Positions 7,599-16,427 of a stretch of DNA of 64,000 bases are shown piece after piece. The notes under the pieces were generated by a model. That model did no database searches, was not told the origin of the DNA, and saw nothing but the letters and a program-made list of their open reading frames with translations. The stretch is from NCBI RefSeq assembly GCF_028596025.1, contig NZ_CP117167.1:5022001-5086000 (forward strand), read 5' to 3'. The stretch comes from Mucilaginibacter jinjuensis. GTDB taxonomy: Bacteria; Bacteroidota; Bacteroidia; Sphingobacteriales; Sphingobacteriaceae. The translations under genes were made by a program, and so were the position numbers. Position 1 is the stretch's first letter. Each line of letters begins with the position of its first letter.

Positions 7599-9338
7599 CT
7601 ACAAAAGGTCCTTCACGTGCTTAATGTTTGATTTTACTGTTTCCAGTACTTCATCCATCTGTCCGTTTAGAATTAATTTGGACATCGATAATGCCATGCC
7701 TTTTATCTGCTCAAATTCTACTTTTGGTGGCATAGCGAGGGCGTTAGGATCTGTCATAACGTTAAGCAGTACAGGGCCGTTAAACATTAACGCTTCGCGG
7801 ATGGCTTGTTCAACCATATCAGGATCGTTCACGGTTACGCCTTTAATACCCATTGCTTGTGCAACCATTGCAAAGTCGGGGTTATGCATATCGGTTTGAT
7901 AATCAGGCAGGCCGGCAACTTCCATTTCCAGTTTCACCATCCCTAAAGAGCGATTGTTAAATACCACAATCTTGATCGGCAGGTTATATTGCGAAATAGT
8001 AGCCAGATCGCCCAGCAACATCGAAATGCCGCCATCGCCGCACATAGCAATCACTTGCCTGTCGGGGCAGGTTAATGCAGCACCAATAGCATGCGGCATA
8101 GCATTAGCCATTGAACCGTGGTTAAACGAACCCAGCATACTGCGCTTGCCTGTAGCGTGAATATATCTTGCTCCCCAAACACAGCACATCCCTGTATCAA
8201 CTGTAAAAATAGCATCGTTAGTGGCCAGTTTATTCAACGTTGCCGCTACATATTCGGGGTGGATTTTATTTTTTTTGCCCTTATCGTCTACATAAGTCTG
8301 CAGGTTATCTTTTACCTTATCGTAGAATTTCAGTTGCGTTTGCAGGAAACTATCATCGTTTTTTTGCTCAATTAAAGGCAGCAAAGCTTTCAGCGTATCT
8401 TCGGTAGTTCCGCATAAACCCATACTTACTTTAGCCCGACGGCCAATACGCTCCGGTTTGGTATCCAGTTGTACAATCTTAATATCGGTAGGTAAAAACT
8501 GTTCATAAGGGAAATCGGTACCCAGTAAAACCAACACTTCTGATTGGTGCATACTGTGATAGGCAGATGGCAAACCTAGCAAACCCGTCATCCCCACTTC
8601 ATTCGGATTATCATGCTGGATACTCATCTTTCCACGGAACGAATAACCTACCGGCGCATTCAACTTTTTAGAAAGTTCGACCACTTCATCATGCGCTTTT
8701 GATGCGCCGATACCGCAAAAGATGGTAATCTTTTCGTGAGAATTCAGTAAAGCAGCCAGCTCCTGTAACTCATGATCGCCAGGGCGGATTACCGGGGCAG
8801 TCACATAATTAATGATGGAAGTGCTTATCTCAACAGCATCCATTTTAGTGAGATCGCCGGGCAGGCCAATAACAGACACGCCTTTTTTGGCCAGTGCATG
8901 CTGTATCCCGGTTTGCAGCATCCGTGGTAATTGTGCAGGCGTGGTGGCTATCTGGTTATAATGGCTGCAATCATCGAATAATTTTATTGTATTCGTCTCC
9001 TGGAAAAATTCGGTACCAAACTCGGTAGTGGCGCAGGTAGATGCAATGGCAATAACCGGCGTGCCTGCACGGTGCGCATCATACAAACCGTTTATTAAAT
9101 GCACGTGGCCGGGGCCACTACTACCAGCACAGCAAGCAAGTCCGCTCAGTTCCGATTCGGCTGCAGCTGCATAAGCACCTGCCTCCTCGTGGCGGACGTG
9201 GATCCATTGCACCTTGCCATCGGTGCGCCTAACGGCATCATTAACTTCGTTTAAACTGTCGCCGGTAACGGCATAAATTCTTTTGATACCTGCCGAGATC
9301 AGCATATCTACCAATTGCTCTGCTACGTTTTTAGCCAT
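7599..9338 (-). CDS. poxB: Pyruvate dehydrogenase (quinone) / pyruvate oxidase
   Basis: A thiamine-diphosphate and FAD enzyme that decarboxylates pyruvate to acetate, feeding electrons to quinone at the membrane in the E. coli homologue. Near the N-terminus are KRIYAVTGDSLNEV and the TPP-activating glutamate in HVRHEEAGAYAAAAE; the C-terminal TPP-binding motif begins CGDGGISMLLGDL and ends VVFNNRSLG. The length of about 579 residues is close to E. coli PoxB. I chose the ATG at 9338 (MAKNVAEQL) because the conserved fold starts there; a start at 9410 would add 24 unconserved residues. Benzoylformate decarboxylase-like or acetolactate synthase-like activity is a less likely alternative. Confidence 0.9.
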   Translation of the reverse strand: MAKNVAEQLVDMLISAGIKRIYAVTGDSLNEVNDAVRRTDGKVQWIHVRHEEAGAYAAAAESELSGLACCAGSSGPGHVHLINGLYDAHRAGTPVIAIASTCATTEFGTEFFQETNTIKLFDDCSHYNQIATTPAQLPRMLQTGIQHALAKKGVSVIGLPGDLTKMDAVEISTSIINYVTAPVIRPGDHELQELAALLNSHEKITIFCGIGASKAHDEVVELSKKLNAPVGYSFRGKMSIQHDNPNEVGMTGLLGLPSAYHSMHQSEVLVLLGTDFPYEQFLPTDIKIVQLDTKPERIGRRAKVSMGLCGTTEDTLKALLPLIEQKNDDSFLQTQLKFYDKVKDNLQTYVDDKGKKNKIHPEYVAATLNKLATNDAIFTVDTGMCCVWGARYIHATGKRSMLGSFNHGSMANAMPHAIGAALTCPDRQVIAMCGDGGISMLLGDLATISQYNLPIKIVVFNNRSLGMVKLEMEVAGLPDYQTDMHNPDFAMVAQAMGIKGVTVNDPDMVEQAIREALMFNGPVLLNVMTDPNALAMPPKVEFEQIKGMALSMSKLILNGQMDEVLETVKSNIKHVKDLL

Positions 9339-9479
9339 GGGTTGAGGTGATGTTGTTTCCCCAAGATAACTAAGAAAAGTGGTTCGGGTTTTGGATATTT
9401 GTACAAACACCTATCTTTATTACAAATGCCTGAAAATATCACCCAAATAAAATTCAAATTCTCGTGCTGGATATATTAC

Positions 9480-10493
9480 TTAGGAATCACTTTCGTCTAC
9501 CGGGACTAAAAATATTCCATCTGGAGACATTGCTTCAAAATTAACTTTTAAAAATTGTCTATAATCTTTAGTAGGAATTAAATCTCCTTTTATTAAAATA
9601 TTATTTCCAGAATGAGATTGAAAATATTGTTTTACATATTCAACATTAGTATTTACAAACTCATGTGCTATGTATATTCTCGCTATTTTTGAATCAAATA
9701 TTTGGATTTCAGAAATATAAAAAACAATAGAAATAATTGCCTTTGTTCCTCTAAAGAATTCAGTTATTGTCCGTGATAAAATTGGAGCAAGTTCAGGATT
9801 AGTTAACCAAGTCTGTGGCAGACTAACGAACACAGCTCCTAATTTTCCTTTTGCTATCTGAGCACGTGCTTTTTTTAATACTCTTAATATTGTATCATCT
9901 GACAACAAAGTAGCTTCAATTTTACACTTCATTTCACAGCAAACCTCAGTGCCATCATCTAATGTTATTTCAGCATCATAATCATTCCCTTTTATTCCCG
10001 AAGTTTTTATAAACTTAAAATTAGTATCACTTGTTAAAAGTAATCTTGCAGCTTGTAAAGCAAAAAATGTTGATTCAATTTGCCCCGCTCTGATCATATC
10101 AATATTCTCATCGTTGTTAGGAATTAACAATGAGTTGTAAAGCATTTCGCCAAGTTCTATAATCCTATACTGATGAATTGCTTGATCTTCAACCGTTTTC
10201 GAGAAAGTACGCATAAAGCTATTAGGGACTGCTTTTTCTCTATCATTAGACCATGGTTCACCAAAAAAATTCAACTTCAATTTTCCAATATTTGGTAATT
10301 CTCTTAGCATCATATTCGTTTCACACCAACTGATCCCCAATAACTGAATTAAAAAATACTGAGACAATGTATATGCAATCAAAACTTCAGGATGCTTAAT
10401 TCCTAACTGTCTAATCGGCTGAAGGTTTTCCTCCCACTTGTCTAACATTATGGACGCTAACTCCTTTCGATTCGTTATTAATTTTTCTGTCAT
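9480..10493 (-). CDS. Uncharacterised protein with a candidate PD-(D/E)XK nuclease core
   Basis: I do not recognise a named family. In the 337-residue protein, residues 140-189 show the pattern of a restriction-endonuclease-like core: E140 on a helix (IESTFFALQAARLL), D173 in NDYDAEITL, then E187-x-K189 in EVCCEMKCK, followed by a helix and a strand (GAVFVSLPQTW). The N-terminal 120 residues are helical. Base composition is visibly more AT-rich than poxB and ispG on either side, suggesting horizontal acquisition. It sits alone, with no methyltransferase, helicase or integrase beside it. Nuclease function is inferred only from the motif spacing. Confidence 0.55.
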   Translation of the reverse strand: MTEKLITNRKELASIMLDKWEENLQPIRQLGIKHPEVLIAYTLSQYFLIQLLGISWCETNMMLRELPNIGKLKLNFFGEPWSNDREKAVPNSFMRTFSKTVEDQAIHQYRIIELGEMLYNSLLIPNNDENIDMIRAGQIESTFFALQAARLLLTSDTNFKFIKTSGIKGNDYDAEITLDDGTEVCCEMKCKIEATLLSDDTILRVLKKARAQIAKGKLGAVFVSLPQTWLTNPELAPILSRTITEFFRGTKAIISIVFYISEIQIFDSKIARIYIAHEFVNTNVEYVKQYFQSHSGNNILIKGDLIPTKDYRQFLKVNFEAMSPDGIFLVPVDESDS

Positions 10494-10533
10494 GTTTCAA
10501 TTATATAACCAATCCAAGTAGAACTATAATTAA

Positions 10534-12624
10534 TTAAATAGCCGGTTCAACCCAATTACCATCACCCTGAATAATATTAATCAGCTCATCAACGGCGATA
10601 GCAGTATTCACATTCTTTTTAACCACTTCTTTACCCCGGTACAAAGTAATTTTACCTGGGCCAGCACCTACATATCCATAATCGGCATCAGCCATTTCAC
10701 CGGGGCCGTTTACGATGCAGCCCATAATACCAATCTTTAGACCTTTAAGGTGACTGGTACGGCTGCGGATCAACTGCGTAGTTTCCTGCAAATCAAATAG
10801 TGTTCGACCGCAGCTTGGGCACGAGATATATTCGGTTTTTGAAATTCGTGAGCGGGTTGCCTGCAGAATCCCGAAAGCGGTAGAAGTAATAATATTAGTC
10901 GGCAACTGAGGTGCATCAATCCAGATACCATCGCCGAAACCATCAACCAGTAAAGCACCCATATCGGTAGCGGCGTAGAGTTGGAGAAGGGTTGTCTGTT
11001 GTCCGTTGTCGGTTGTCGGGTCTTTGATTTCGGATTTGGTTTCTTCCTGACTTTCGGTCTTTCCGACTTCCGGACTTCCGGACTCAAAAACGTAGCTTCT
11101 CTTCACTATCACCGGTACATCCAATCCGAACTCTTCCATTTTAAAGAAGAATGCGCGTTGGTCGGCCATGCCGTGCAGTTCGGTAGTTTCGAGTACAAAT
11201 ACCAGTTTTTTATCTAACTCAATTTGTCCAAATAGATCGGTATCCAAATCGGCATTGGTGATGCGTACCAGGTTTAGAGTGGATGTACGGTCGTCAGCAT
11301 CAACGTATTCCTGTAAGGTAAACAGTGGGTGCGCATTTGTTTTATTAGCCAGCGTTTTCCAGGTGTTGTAGTTATACAGCTGCTTTAAATTGCCGGGGAA
11401 GTTAAACGACGGCAACTGATCGCCCATATAAGCAAAATCAACCGACTGATCGGCCATATTATACTTATCCAGCATGGCCGAATACAGGTAACCGGCAGCA
11501 TTCAGCACCGCAGGATCTTTCAGGTTTTCTTTAGACAGATCAACCACCACGCGAGGCACCATGTGGCCACCAATGAAAGCGTTGGCTTCGTAGGTTTCGC
11601 GTTTTTTGTATTCGTATGGGGAGTGTTCAGTTGCGAGTTGCGGTGTTTGAGTTGCGGGGTCCGAGCCCGGGAACTTCATATCTAAAATCTGATCTCCAGC
11701 TTCCAACCTCTGTGCTCTTTTGCTATATCTTTCCACCAAAGCAATAGCAACCGGTGCTTCTGCCTCTGGTTCTTCGGTTAACGAAACGCGGACGGTATCG
11801 CCTAAACCATCTTCCAGTAAAGTACCGATACCCACGGCAGATTTGATACGGCCATCTTCGCCATCACCGGCTTCGGTTACACCGAGGTGCAATGGGTAGT
11901 TCATCCCTTCGGCAACCATGGTTTGTACCAGCAGGCGGTAGGCTTGCACCATTACCTGTGGGTTGCTCGATTTCATGGATATGCACAGATTATAATAATT
12001 AAGCGCCTCGCACATGCGGATAAACTCCATTGCCGATTCCACCATTCCCTGCGGGGTATCGCCATAACGGCTCATAATACGGTCGCTTAATGAACCATGA
12101 TTGGTGCCGATACGCATGGCAGTACCGTACTCTTTACAGATGTTTACAAGCGGCGTAAATTTAGAGTTGATACGCTCTAACTCGCCCTGGTATTCGACAT
12201 CAGTATATTCTAAAATATCGAATTTCTTTTTGTCGGCATAGTTGCCGGGGTTTACACGCACCTTTTCAACAATACGGGCAGCTACTTCGGCAGCGTTTGG
12301 GGTGAAGTGAATATCGGCCACCAAAGGTGCAGTATAGCCACGCCCACGTAGTTCTTTCTTAATATTAGCAAGATTCTGTGCTTCCTTAATGCTGGGGGCA
12401 GTAATACGAATATACTCACAACCCGCCTCAATCATGCGGATCGATTGCTCTACTGTACCAATGGTATCCATGGTATCAGTAGTCGTCATGCTTTGAATGC
12501 GGATGGGGTTGTTCCCTCCCATCGGCACATCACCAATGTTTACCTCGCGGGTAATAAAACGCGAATAATCGGTTAACGAATTACAATAACGACCGGGTAA
12601 TAATTTCAATGCTTCAGCATCCAT
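10534..12624 (-). CDS. ispG: (E)-4-hydroxy-3-methylbut-2-enyl-diphosphate synthase, Bacteroidota long form
   Basis: IspG (GcpE) catalyses the penultimate MEP-pathway step using a [4Fe-4S] cluster. The N-terminal TIM barrel is clear (VNIGDVPMGGNNPIRIQSMT, then VADIHFTPNAA and VRVNPGNYADKKKF). The cluster cysteines are in SCPSCGRTLF and GIMGCIVNGPGEMADADYG. The protein is about 696 residues; plant and Bacteroidota enzymes have an extra central domain. The ATG at 12624 is chosen because an ideal promoter ends 23 nt upstream; a start at 12708 would read through a GC-rich intergenic repeat. Two segments (about residues 322-335 and 512-545) are encoded by word-repeat DNA like that in the intergenic hairpins. 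Confidence 0.95.
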   Translation of the reverse strand: MDAEALKLLPGRYCNSLTDYSRFITREVNIGDVPMGGNNPIRIQSMTTTDTMDTIGTVEQSIRMIEAGCEYIRITAPSIKEAQNLANIKKELRGRGYTAPLVADIHFTPNAAEVAARIVEKVRVNPGNYADKKKFDILEYTDVEYQGELERINSKFTPLVNICKEYGTAMRIGTNHGSLSDRIMSRYGDTPQGMVESAMEFIRMCEALNYYNLCISMKSSNPQVMVQAYRLLVQTMVAEGMNYPLHLGVTEAGDGEDGRIKSAVGIGTLLEDGLGDTVRVSLTEEPEAEAPVAIALVERYSKRAQRLEAGDQILDMKFPGSDPATQTPQLATEHSPYEYKKRETYEANAFIGGHMVPRVVVDLSKENLKDPAVLNAAGYLYSAMLDKYNMADQSVDFAYMGDQLPSFNFPGNLKQLYNYNTWKTLANKTNAHPLFTLQEYVDADDRTSTLNLVRITNADLDTDLFGQIELDKKLVFVLETTELHGMADQRAFFFKMEEFGLDVPVIVKRSYVFESGSPEVGKTESQEETKSEIKDPTTDNGQQTTLLQLYAATDMGALLVDGFGDGIWIDAPQLPTNIITSTAFGILQATRSRISKTEYISCPSCGRTLFDLQETTQLIRSRTSHLKGLKIGIMGCIVNGPGEMADADYGYVGAGPGKITLYRGKEVVKKNVNTAIAVDELINIIQGDGNWVEPAI
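10991..11090. repeat. Word-repeat tract inside ispG
   Basis: The plus strand reads variants of GTTGTCCGTTGTCGGTTGTC followed by variants of CTTTCCGACTTCCGGACTTC. This reiterated-word composition matches the intergenic hairpins of the window, yet it is translated in frame as a hydrophilic linker (GKTESQEETKSEIKDPTTD) around residues 512-545 of IspG. Confidence 0.7.
11621..11661. repeat. Second, shorter word-repeat tract inside ispG
   Basis: The words CAGTTGCGAGTTGCGGTG and TTGAGTTGCGGGGTC recur here, encoding DPATQTPQLATEHSP at about residues 322-335 of IspG, between conserved segments DMKFPGS and YEYKKRETYEA. Confidence 0.5.
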
Positions 12625-12647
12625 AAACAAGCAATCAATTGATATTG

Positions 12648-12677
12648 CAAAGATAAGGATTATAAACCTCTCCCCAA
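12648..12677 (-). promoter_or_regulatory. Predicted promoter of ispG
   Basis: On the minus strand TATCTTTG (12648-12655) is a perfect TAnnTTTG box with TTG (12675-12677) 19 nt upstream. The -33 TTG lies within the GC-rich repeat half at 12667-12700. The -7 box is 23 nt before the chosen ATG. Confidence 0.6.
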
Positions 12678-12700
12678 CCCTCTCCTTTGGAGAGGGAGTC
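12667..12700. repeat. GC-rich intergenic repeat, family F
   Basis: The plus strand reads CTCCCCAACCCTCTCCTTTG then GAGAGGGAG, a short hairpin related to those at 35067, 49562 and 60747. It overlaps the -33 side of the ispG promoter. Confidence 0.6.
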
Positions 12701-12743
12701 AAAAACATATCATAAAGTAAAAAGCTCTATCCACTACATTGGT

Positions 12744-12857
12744 TTTGTCATTCAGAGCGCCAGCGAAGAATCTTCTGCGTTTAATAAGTAGGCGTTATAT
12801 CTGTACAGCGTTAATGTCGCATGAAGAAGATTCTTCGCTGGCGCTCTGAATGACAAA
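12744..12857. repeat. REP-like hairpin, family C (GTCATTCAGAGCGCC)
   Basis: TTGTCATTCAGAGCGCCAGC on the left pairs with the complementary GCTGGCGCTCTGAATGACAA on the right, and the adjacent GAAGAATCTTCT / GAAGATTCTTC segments extend the stem. The loop is about 45 nt. It lies upstream of ispG and downstream of the M1 peptidase gene. Confidence 0.85.
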
Positions 12858-12870
12858 GCTTCTTTAAACA

Positions 12871-12900
12871 AAGAAGCCCCGATTTTCATCGGGGCTTTCC
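12871..12900 (-). terminator. Rho-independent terminator after the M1 peptidase gene
   Basis: On the minus strand the stem AAGCCCCGAT / ATCGGGGCTT with a short AAA loop is followed by CTTTGTTT. It lies 3 nt past the stop of the M1 peptidase gene and would separate that operon from ispG. Confidence 0.75.
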
Positions 12901-12903
12901 TTA

Positions 12904-15240
12904 TTAGTTTGATTTTTGCAGTGATTCTTTCATCGGGTTGCTGCCTGATGATGCACCTCTTGGGCCTCCCTGGCTTTTAAACAGTTCGAACCTCGATGGT
13001 GTGTATTCGCGCGGCCACGAGTTGTTGTTCTCGTCAATATCAGCCGTTTCTTTAAACGGATCTATTTTTATCGATTTTACTTCTTTGGTTTTGGCGAATA
13101 CCTTGGTGATATTCTTTTCGTTTTTGCGCCAGATGTAGGCCGAAATGCGTTCTACTTCTTTAGTGCCATCGGTATAAGTCCACTCAATAATCAGCGGCAT
13201 TACACAGCCGCCTTTATTGCTAAGATCGAGTTCGTAAAAGAAGTTTTTGTTTTCGTAGAATTTCTTTTCTTCAGGGCTCAAAGCATCGTACAAAGTCTGG
13301 TAGCTTTTTTTGCTTAATGGTGTTGCTGCAAACTTATCGTACTTGCCATAAAAATCTTGCAGGGAAGTATCACCTTCTACAGCAAATTTAATTCCCTCTT
13401 CTTTATTACGGGTAGCGCTGATGTGCTGCATGTTTTTATCAGCCATAGCCTTGTTGTAGCTGCCTTCAACTTCCGGGTTCTTGGTATCTAAACGGTAGTA
13501 TTTAACGCTGTCTAACGAAATATCAACCGGGTCAATTCCGTAGAACCAACCACGCCAGAACCAGTCCAGATCAACTGCCGAGGCATCTTCCATCGTGCGG
13601 AAAAAGTCGGTTGGTGTTGGGTGCTTAAATGCCCAGCGGTGTGCGTAGGTTTTAAACGCGTAATCAAATAAAGATCGGCCCATTACGGTTTCGCGCAGGA
13701 TATTTAACGCAGTAGCCGGTTTTGCATAAGCATTAGGACCAAAGCGAACAATGTTCTCAGAATTGGTCATAATCGGCTCCAGCTGATCGGCAGGCAATTT
13801 CATGTAATCCACAATCTTAGCAGCAGGGCCGCGTTGCGATGGGTATTTGTTATCCCACTCCTGCTCAGCCAAAAACTGGCAGAAAGTATTTAAACCTTCA
13901 TCCATCCAGGTCCACTGGCGCTCGTCTGAGTTAACGATCATCGGGAAAAAGTTGTGGCCAACTTCGTGGATAATTACACCTGTCATGGCATATTTAACCG
14001 CCTCGCTGTAAGTACCGTCTTTATCTGCACGGCCATTGTTGAAACAAATCATCGGATACTCCATACCGTTTGAAGCCTCAACCGAAGTTGCAGCCGGGTA
14101 AGGATAAGGGAAAGTATGTTTTGAATAGACTTTCAATGTGTGTGCAACCAGTTTGGTTGAGTAACGACGGTATAATGGATAAGCCTCAGGACCGTAAATA
14201 CTCATCGCCATAACAGTTTTACCGCCATCAATATGCGTAGCCATCGCATCCCAAACCACACGGCGTGATGATACCCAGGCAAAATCGCGCACGTTTTCGG
14301 CATGGAAATCCCAGGTTTTACGGGCGGTGGCATGGCCTTGCATTTGTTTTTTAACTTCGGCAAGGGTTACAATTTCAACAGGCTCTTTAGCAGTTTGCGC
14401 CTGCTCCCAGCGATGTAATTGTGCAGCAGTAAGCGTTTGTGCATAGTTAGAGCATACACCGGTACCACCTACAAAATGATCGGCAGGTACATTTAAGTGT
14501 ACTTTAAAATCGCCAAAGGTTAAAGCAAACTCACCACGACCAGTAAACTGCTTGTTTTGCCAGCCCTGGAAATCGCTGTAAACTGCCATACGCGGATACC
14601 ATTGCGCCATGGTGTACAGGTAGTTTTTATCTTCCGGGAAATACTCGTAACCGCCACGGCCACCAATGGTTAAACGGTCTGAGATGTTATACCACCAGGC
14701 AATTTTAAATTTAAACTTGGCACCCGGTTTCAGCGTTTGTGGTAACTCCACACGCATCATGGTTTCATTGATGATATAGGTAAGCGGGTTACCTGCTTCA
14801 TCTTTGATGGATACGATATGATCGCCCAGATCGAGGTTGTGACCCATAATGCCTTGCAGTTCGCGCAGGGTCATTTTGTCCTTCATTTTGCTCTCGTCAA
14901 ACTTCGAGCTTTCACCATCTTTTTTGTGCTGGTTTTCATCAAGCTGGATCCACATATAAGTCAGAGGATCGGGCGAGTTATTGTAGTAAGTAATGGTTTC
15001 AACACCATCCAAACGCTGTTTATCGTCATCAAGCGTAGCGCTGATATCGTAATCGGCTTTTTGTTGCCAGTACTTTGGTCCCGGTGCGCCCGATGCCGAA
15101 CGGTACTCGTTCGGGTCGGCCAGCATTTGGCCCAGCTGCTCAAACTTGTTGCCGTGGTTTGATTTTGGATTGTTATCGTTCTGCGCAAAAGCACCAGAAC
15201 CTAACAGTAAAGCAAAAACTGAAACGTAGATTTTTCTCAT
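12904..15240 (-). CDS. Secreted M1-family metallopeptidase
   Basis: A 778-residue zinc aminopeptidase-like protein with a Sec signal peptide ending in GSGAFAQ (about residues 1-20). The zinc motif HEVGH spans residues 425-429, and the third ligand E448 follows at the canonical 18-residue spacing (WTWMDEGLN). It should act in the periplasm or on the cell surface on peptides. The start codon overlaps the hupE stop by 4 nt (ATGA), so the two are translationally coupled. Together with the divergent DUF6702 gene this trio recurs in Bacteroidota as far as I recall, and a role in metal or envelope maintenance is possible but unproven. Confidence 0.92.
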   Translation of the reverse strand: MRKIYVSVFALLLGSGAFAQNDNNPKSNHGNKFEQLGQMLADPNEYRSASGAPGPKYWQQKADYDISATLDDDKQRLDGVETITYYNNSPDPLTYMWIQLDENQHKKDGESSKFDESKMKDKMTLRELQGIMGHNLDLGDHIVSIKDEAGNPLTYIINETMMRVELPQTLKPGAKFKFKIAWWYNISDRLTIGGRGGYEYFPEDKNYLYTMAQWYPRMAVYSDFQGWQNKQFTGRGEFALTFGDFKVHLNVPADHFVGGTGVCSNYAQTLTAAQLHRWEQAQTAKEPVEIVTLAEVKKQMQGHATARKTWDFHAENVRDFAWVSSRRVVWDAMATHIDGGKTVMAMSIYGPEAYPLYRRYSTKLVAHTLKVYSKHTFPYPYPAATSVEASNGMEYPMICFNNGRADKDGTYSEAVKYAMTGVIIHEVGHNFFPMIVNSDERQWTWMDEGLNTFCQFLAEQEWDNKYPSQRGPAAKIVDYMKLPADQLEPIMTNSENIVRFGPNAYAKPATALNILRETVMGRSLFDYAFKTYAHRWAFKHPTPTDFFRTMEDASAVDLDWFWRGWFYGIDPVDISLDSVKYYRLDTKNPEVEGSYNKAMADKNMQHISATRNKEEGIKFAVEGDTSLQDFYGKYDKFAATPLSKKSYQTLYDALSPEEKKFYENKNFFYELDLSNKGGCVMPLIIEWTYTDGTKEVERISAYIWRKNEKNITKVFAKTKEVKSIKIDPFKETADIDENNNSWPREYTPSRFELFKSQGGPRGASSGSNPMKESLQKSN

Positions 15241-15827
15241 CTAAATTTTATTAATTGAAAACGTTCTATACACATGATGAAAGCAATGCCGAAGATAGCC
15301 GACGACAGGAACAGCGTCCAGTCGCGGCGTTTTACTTTGGCAAAATTGATACACAAAAAAGAGATAAGCAGCGCCGTGAGCACAATTAACACCTGCCCAA
15401 ACTCGAGCCCGATGTTAAATGCAAAAAGCTGACCTACTATATTGGTGCTGGTACCCAGCAAACTTTTTAAATAATTAGAGAAGCCCATGCCGTGGATCAG
15501 CCCGAAGAACATCGCCAGCACATAATTCAGTTTCATGGTGGCTTCGCTGCGTTGTGGTTTTAAAATATTGACCAAACTGGTGAATACAATGGTAACCGGA
15601 ATCAGAAATTCGATCAAAGAACTGTTAATATGGATCACATTTAACACGCTTAATGCCAATGTTATGGAATGACCGATGGTAAAAGCGGTTACTAAAATTA
15701 AAACTTTACGCCAATCGGCCAATAAATACGTTCCGCAGAGTACAGTTACAAATAAAATATGGTCATATCCCGCCCAATTACATATATGTTGCCAACCTAA
15801 CTCGAAATATAAACCAAAATCCTGCAC
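15237..15827 (-). CDS. HupE/UreJ-family membrane protein
   Basis: The 196-residue protein has six or so membrane segments and the family signatures GYDHILF near residue 20, FTIGHSITLALS near 70 and GLIHGMGFS near 113. HupE/UreJ proteins are putative nickel or cobalt permeases. The start is GTG at 15827 (MQDFGLYFELGWQHI). It is upstream of, and overlaps by 4 nt, the M1 peptidase gene and diverges from the DUF6702 gene, which suggests a linked envelope function rather than hydrogenase maturation; no hydrogenase or urease gene is nearby. Confidence 0.88.
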   Translation of the reverse strand: MQDFGLYFELGWQHICNWAGYDHILFVTVLCGTYLLADWRKVLILVTAFTIGHSITLALSVLNVIHINSSLIEFLIPVTIVFTSLVNILKPQRSEATMKLNYVLAMFFGLIHGMGFSNYLKSLLGTSTNIVGQLFAFNIGLEFGQVLIVLTALLISFLCINFAKVKRRDWTLFLSSAIFGIAFIMCIERFQLIKFR

Positions 15828-15887
15828 GGGGTAAAAATAAAAGGATAATAATAGCGTATTTTGGCCTAAAATCCATGTACTAACACA

Positions 15888-16370
15888 ATGATGTTACAAT
15901 TTTTAACTTTTTGCTGGCTTTTGCTGTTCCATCCCTTCTATGTTAGCGTTACCGAGATTAATCATAACGCCAAAAATCAGTCGATAGAAATTAGCTGCCG
16001 CATGTTTTACGATGATCTTGAACGTGAGCTGAATAAAACCGCAAAACCTGGTATCGACATTGTAAAACCAAAGGACAAAGCACAGGTAAACCAAATGATT
16101 GCGGATTACATAAAAAAGCACCTCATTATTAAAGCTGATGGCAAACCGCTTAACCTCAGCTTTGTTGGTTATGAAATACAGGAAGATGGCGCGTGGAGTT
16201 ATTTCGAGGTAAAGGGCATTAGCAAAGTGAAACAGGTTACCGTGCATGATGATTTGTTGTACACTGCCCACCCCGAACAGATTAACATGATCCATACCAC
16301 CGTAAACGGCGAACGCAAAAGCACCAAGCTGGATAACCCGGAGGCCGATGCTTTATTTAGTTTTTTATAA
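15888..16370 (+). CDS. DUF6702-like secreted protein
   Basis: The 160-residue protein has an N-terminal hydrophobic signal (MLQFLTFCWLLLFHPFYVS), then a compact domain with HPFYVSVTEINHNAKNQSIE and SCRMFYDDLERELN, which I associate with DUF6702, a Bacteroidota family often beside HupE and an M1 peptidase. It probably works in the periplasm. The 60-nt gap to the divergent hupE must hold both promoters, but no perfect consensus was found. Function unknown. Confidence 0.8.
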   Translation: MMLQFLTFCWLLLFHPFYVSVTEINHNAKNQSIEISCRMFYDDLERELNKTAKPGIDIVKPKDKAQVNQMIADYIKKHLIIKADGKPLNLSFVGYEIQEDGAWSYFEVKGISKVKQVTVHDDLLYTAHPEQINMIHTTVNGERKSTKLDNPEADALFSFL

Positions 16371-16427
16371 TATGTTTTAAATAGTGTTATATTTACTGTC
16401 TAACTTACAGTTAAAACCTATATACTC

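Noticed and set aside
9339..9410. An earlier poxB start adding 24 residues
   Set aside because: The conserved fold starts at MAKNVAEQL (9338); the extra residues are not expected in the family.
12625..12708. An earlier ispG start adding 28 residues
   Set aside because: The extension would be encoded by the family F repeat and the promoter; the consensus promoter and family alignment favour 12624.
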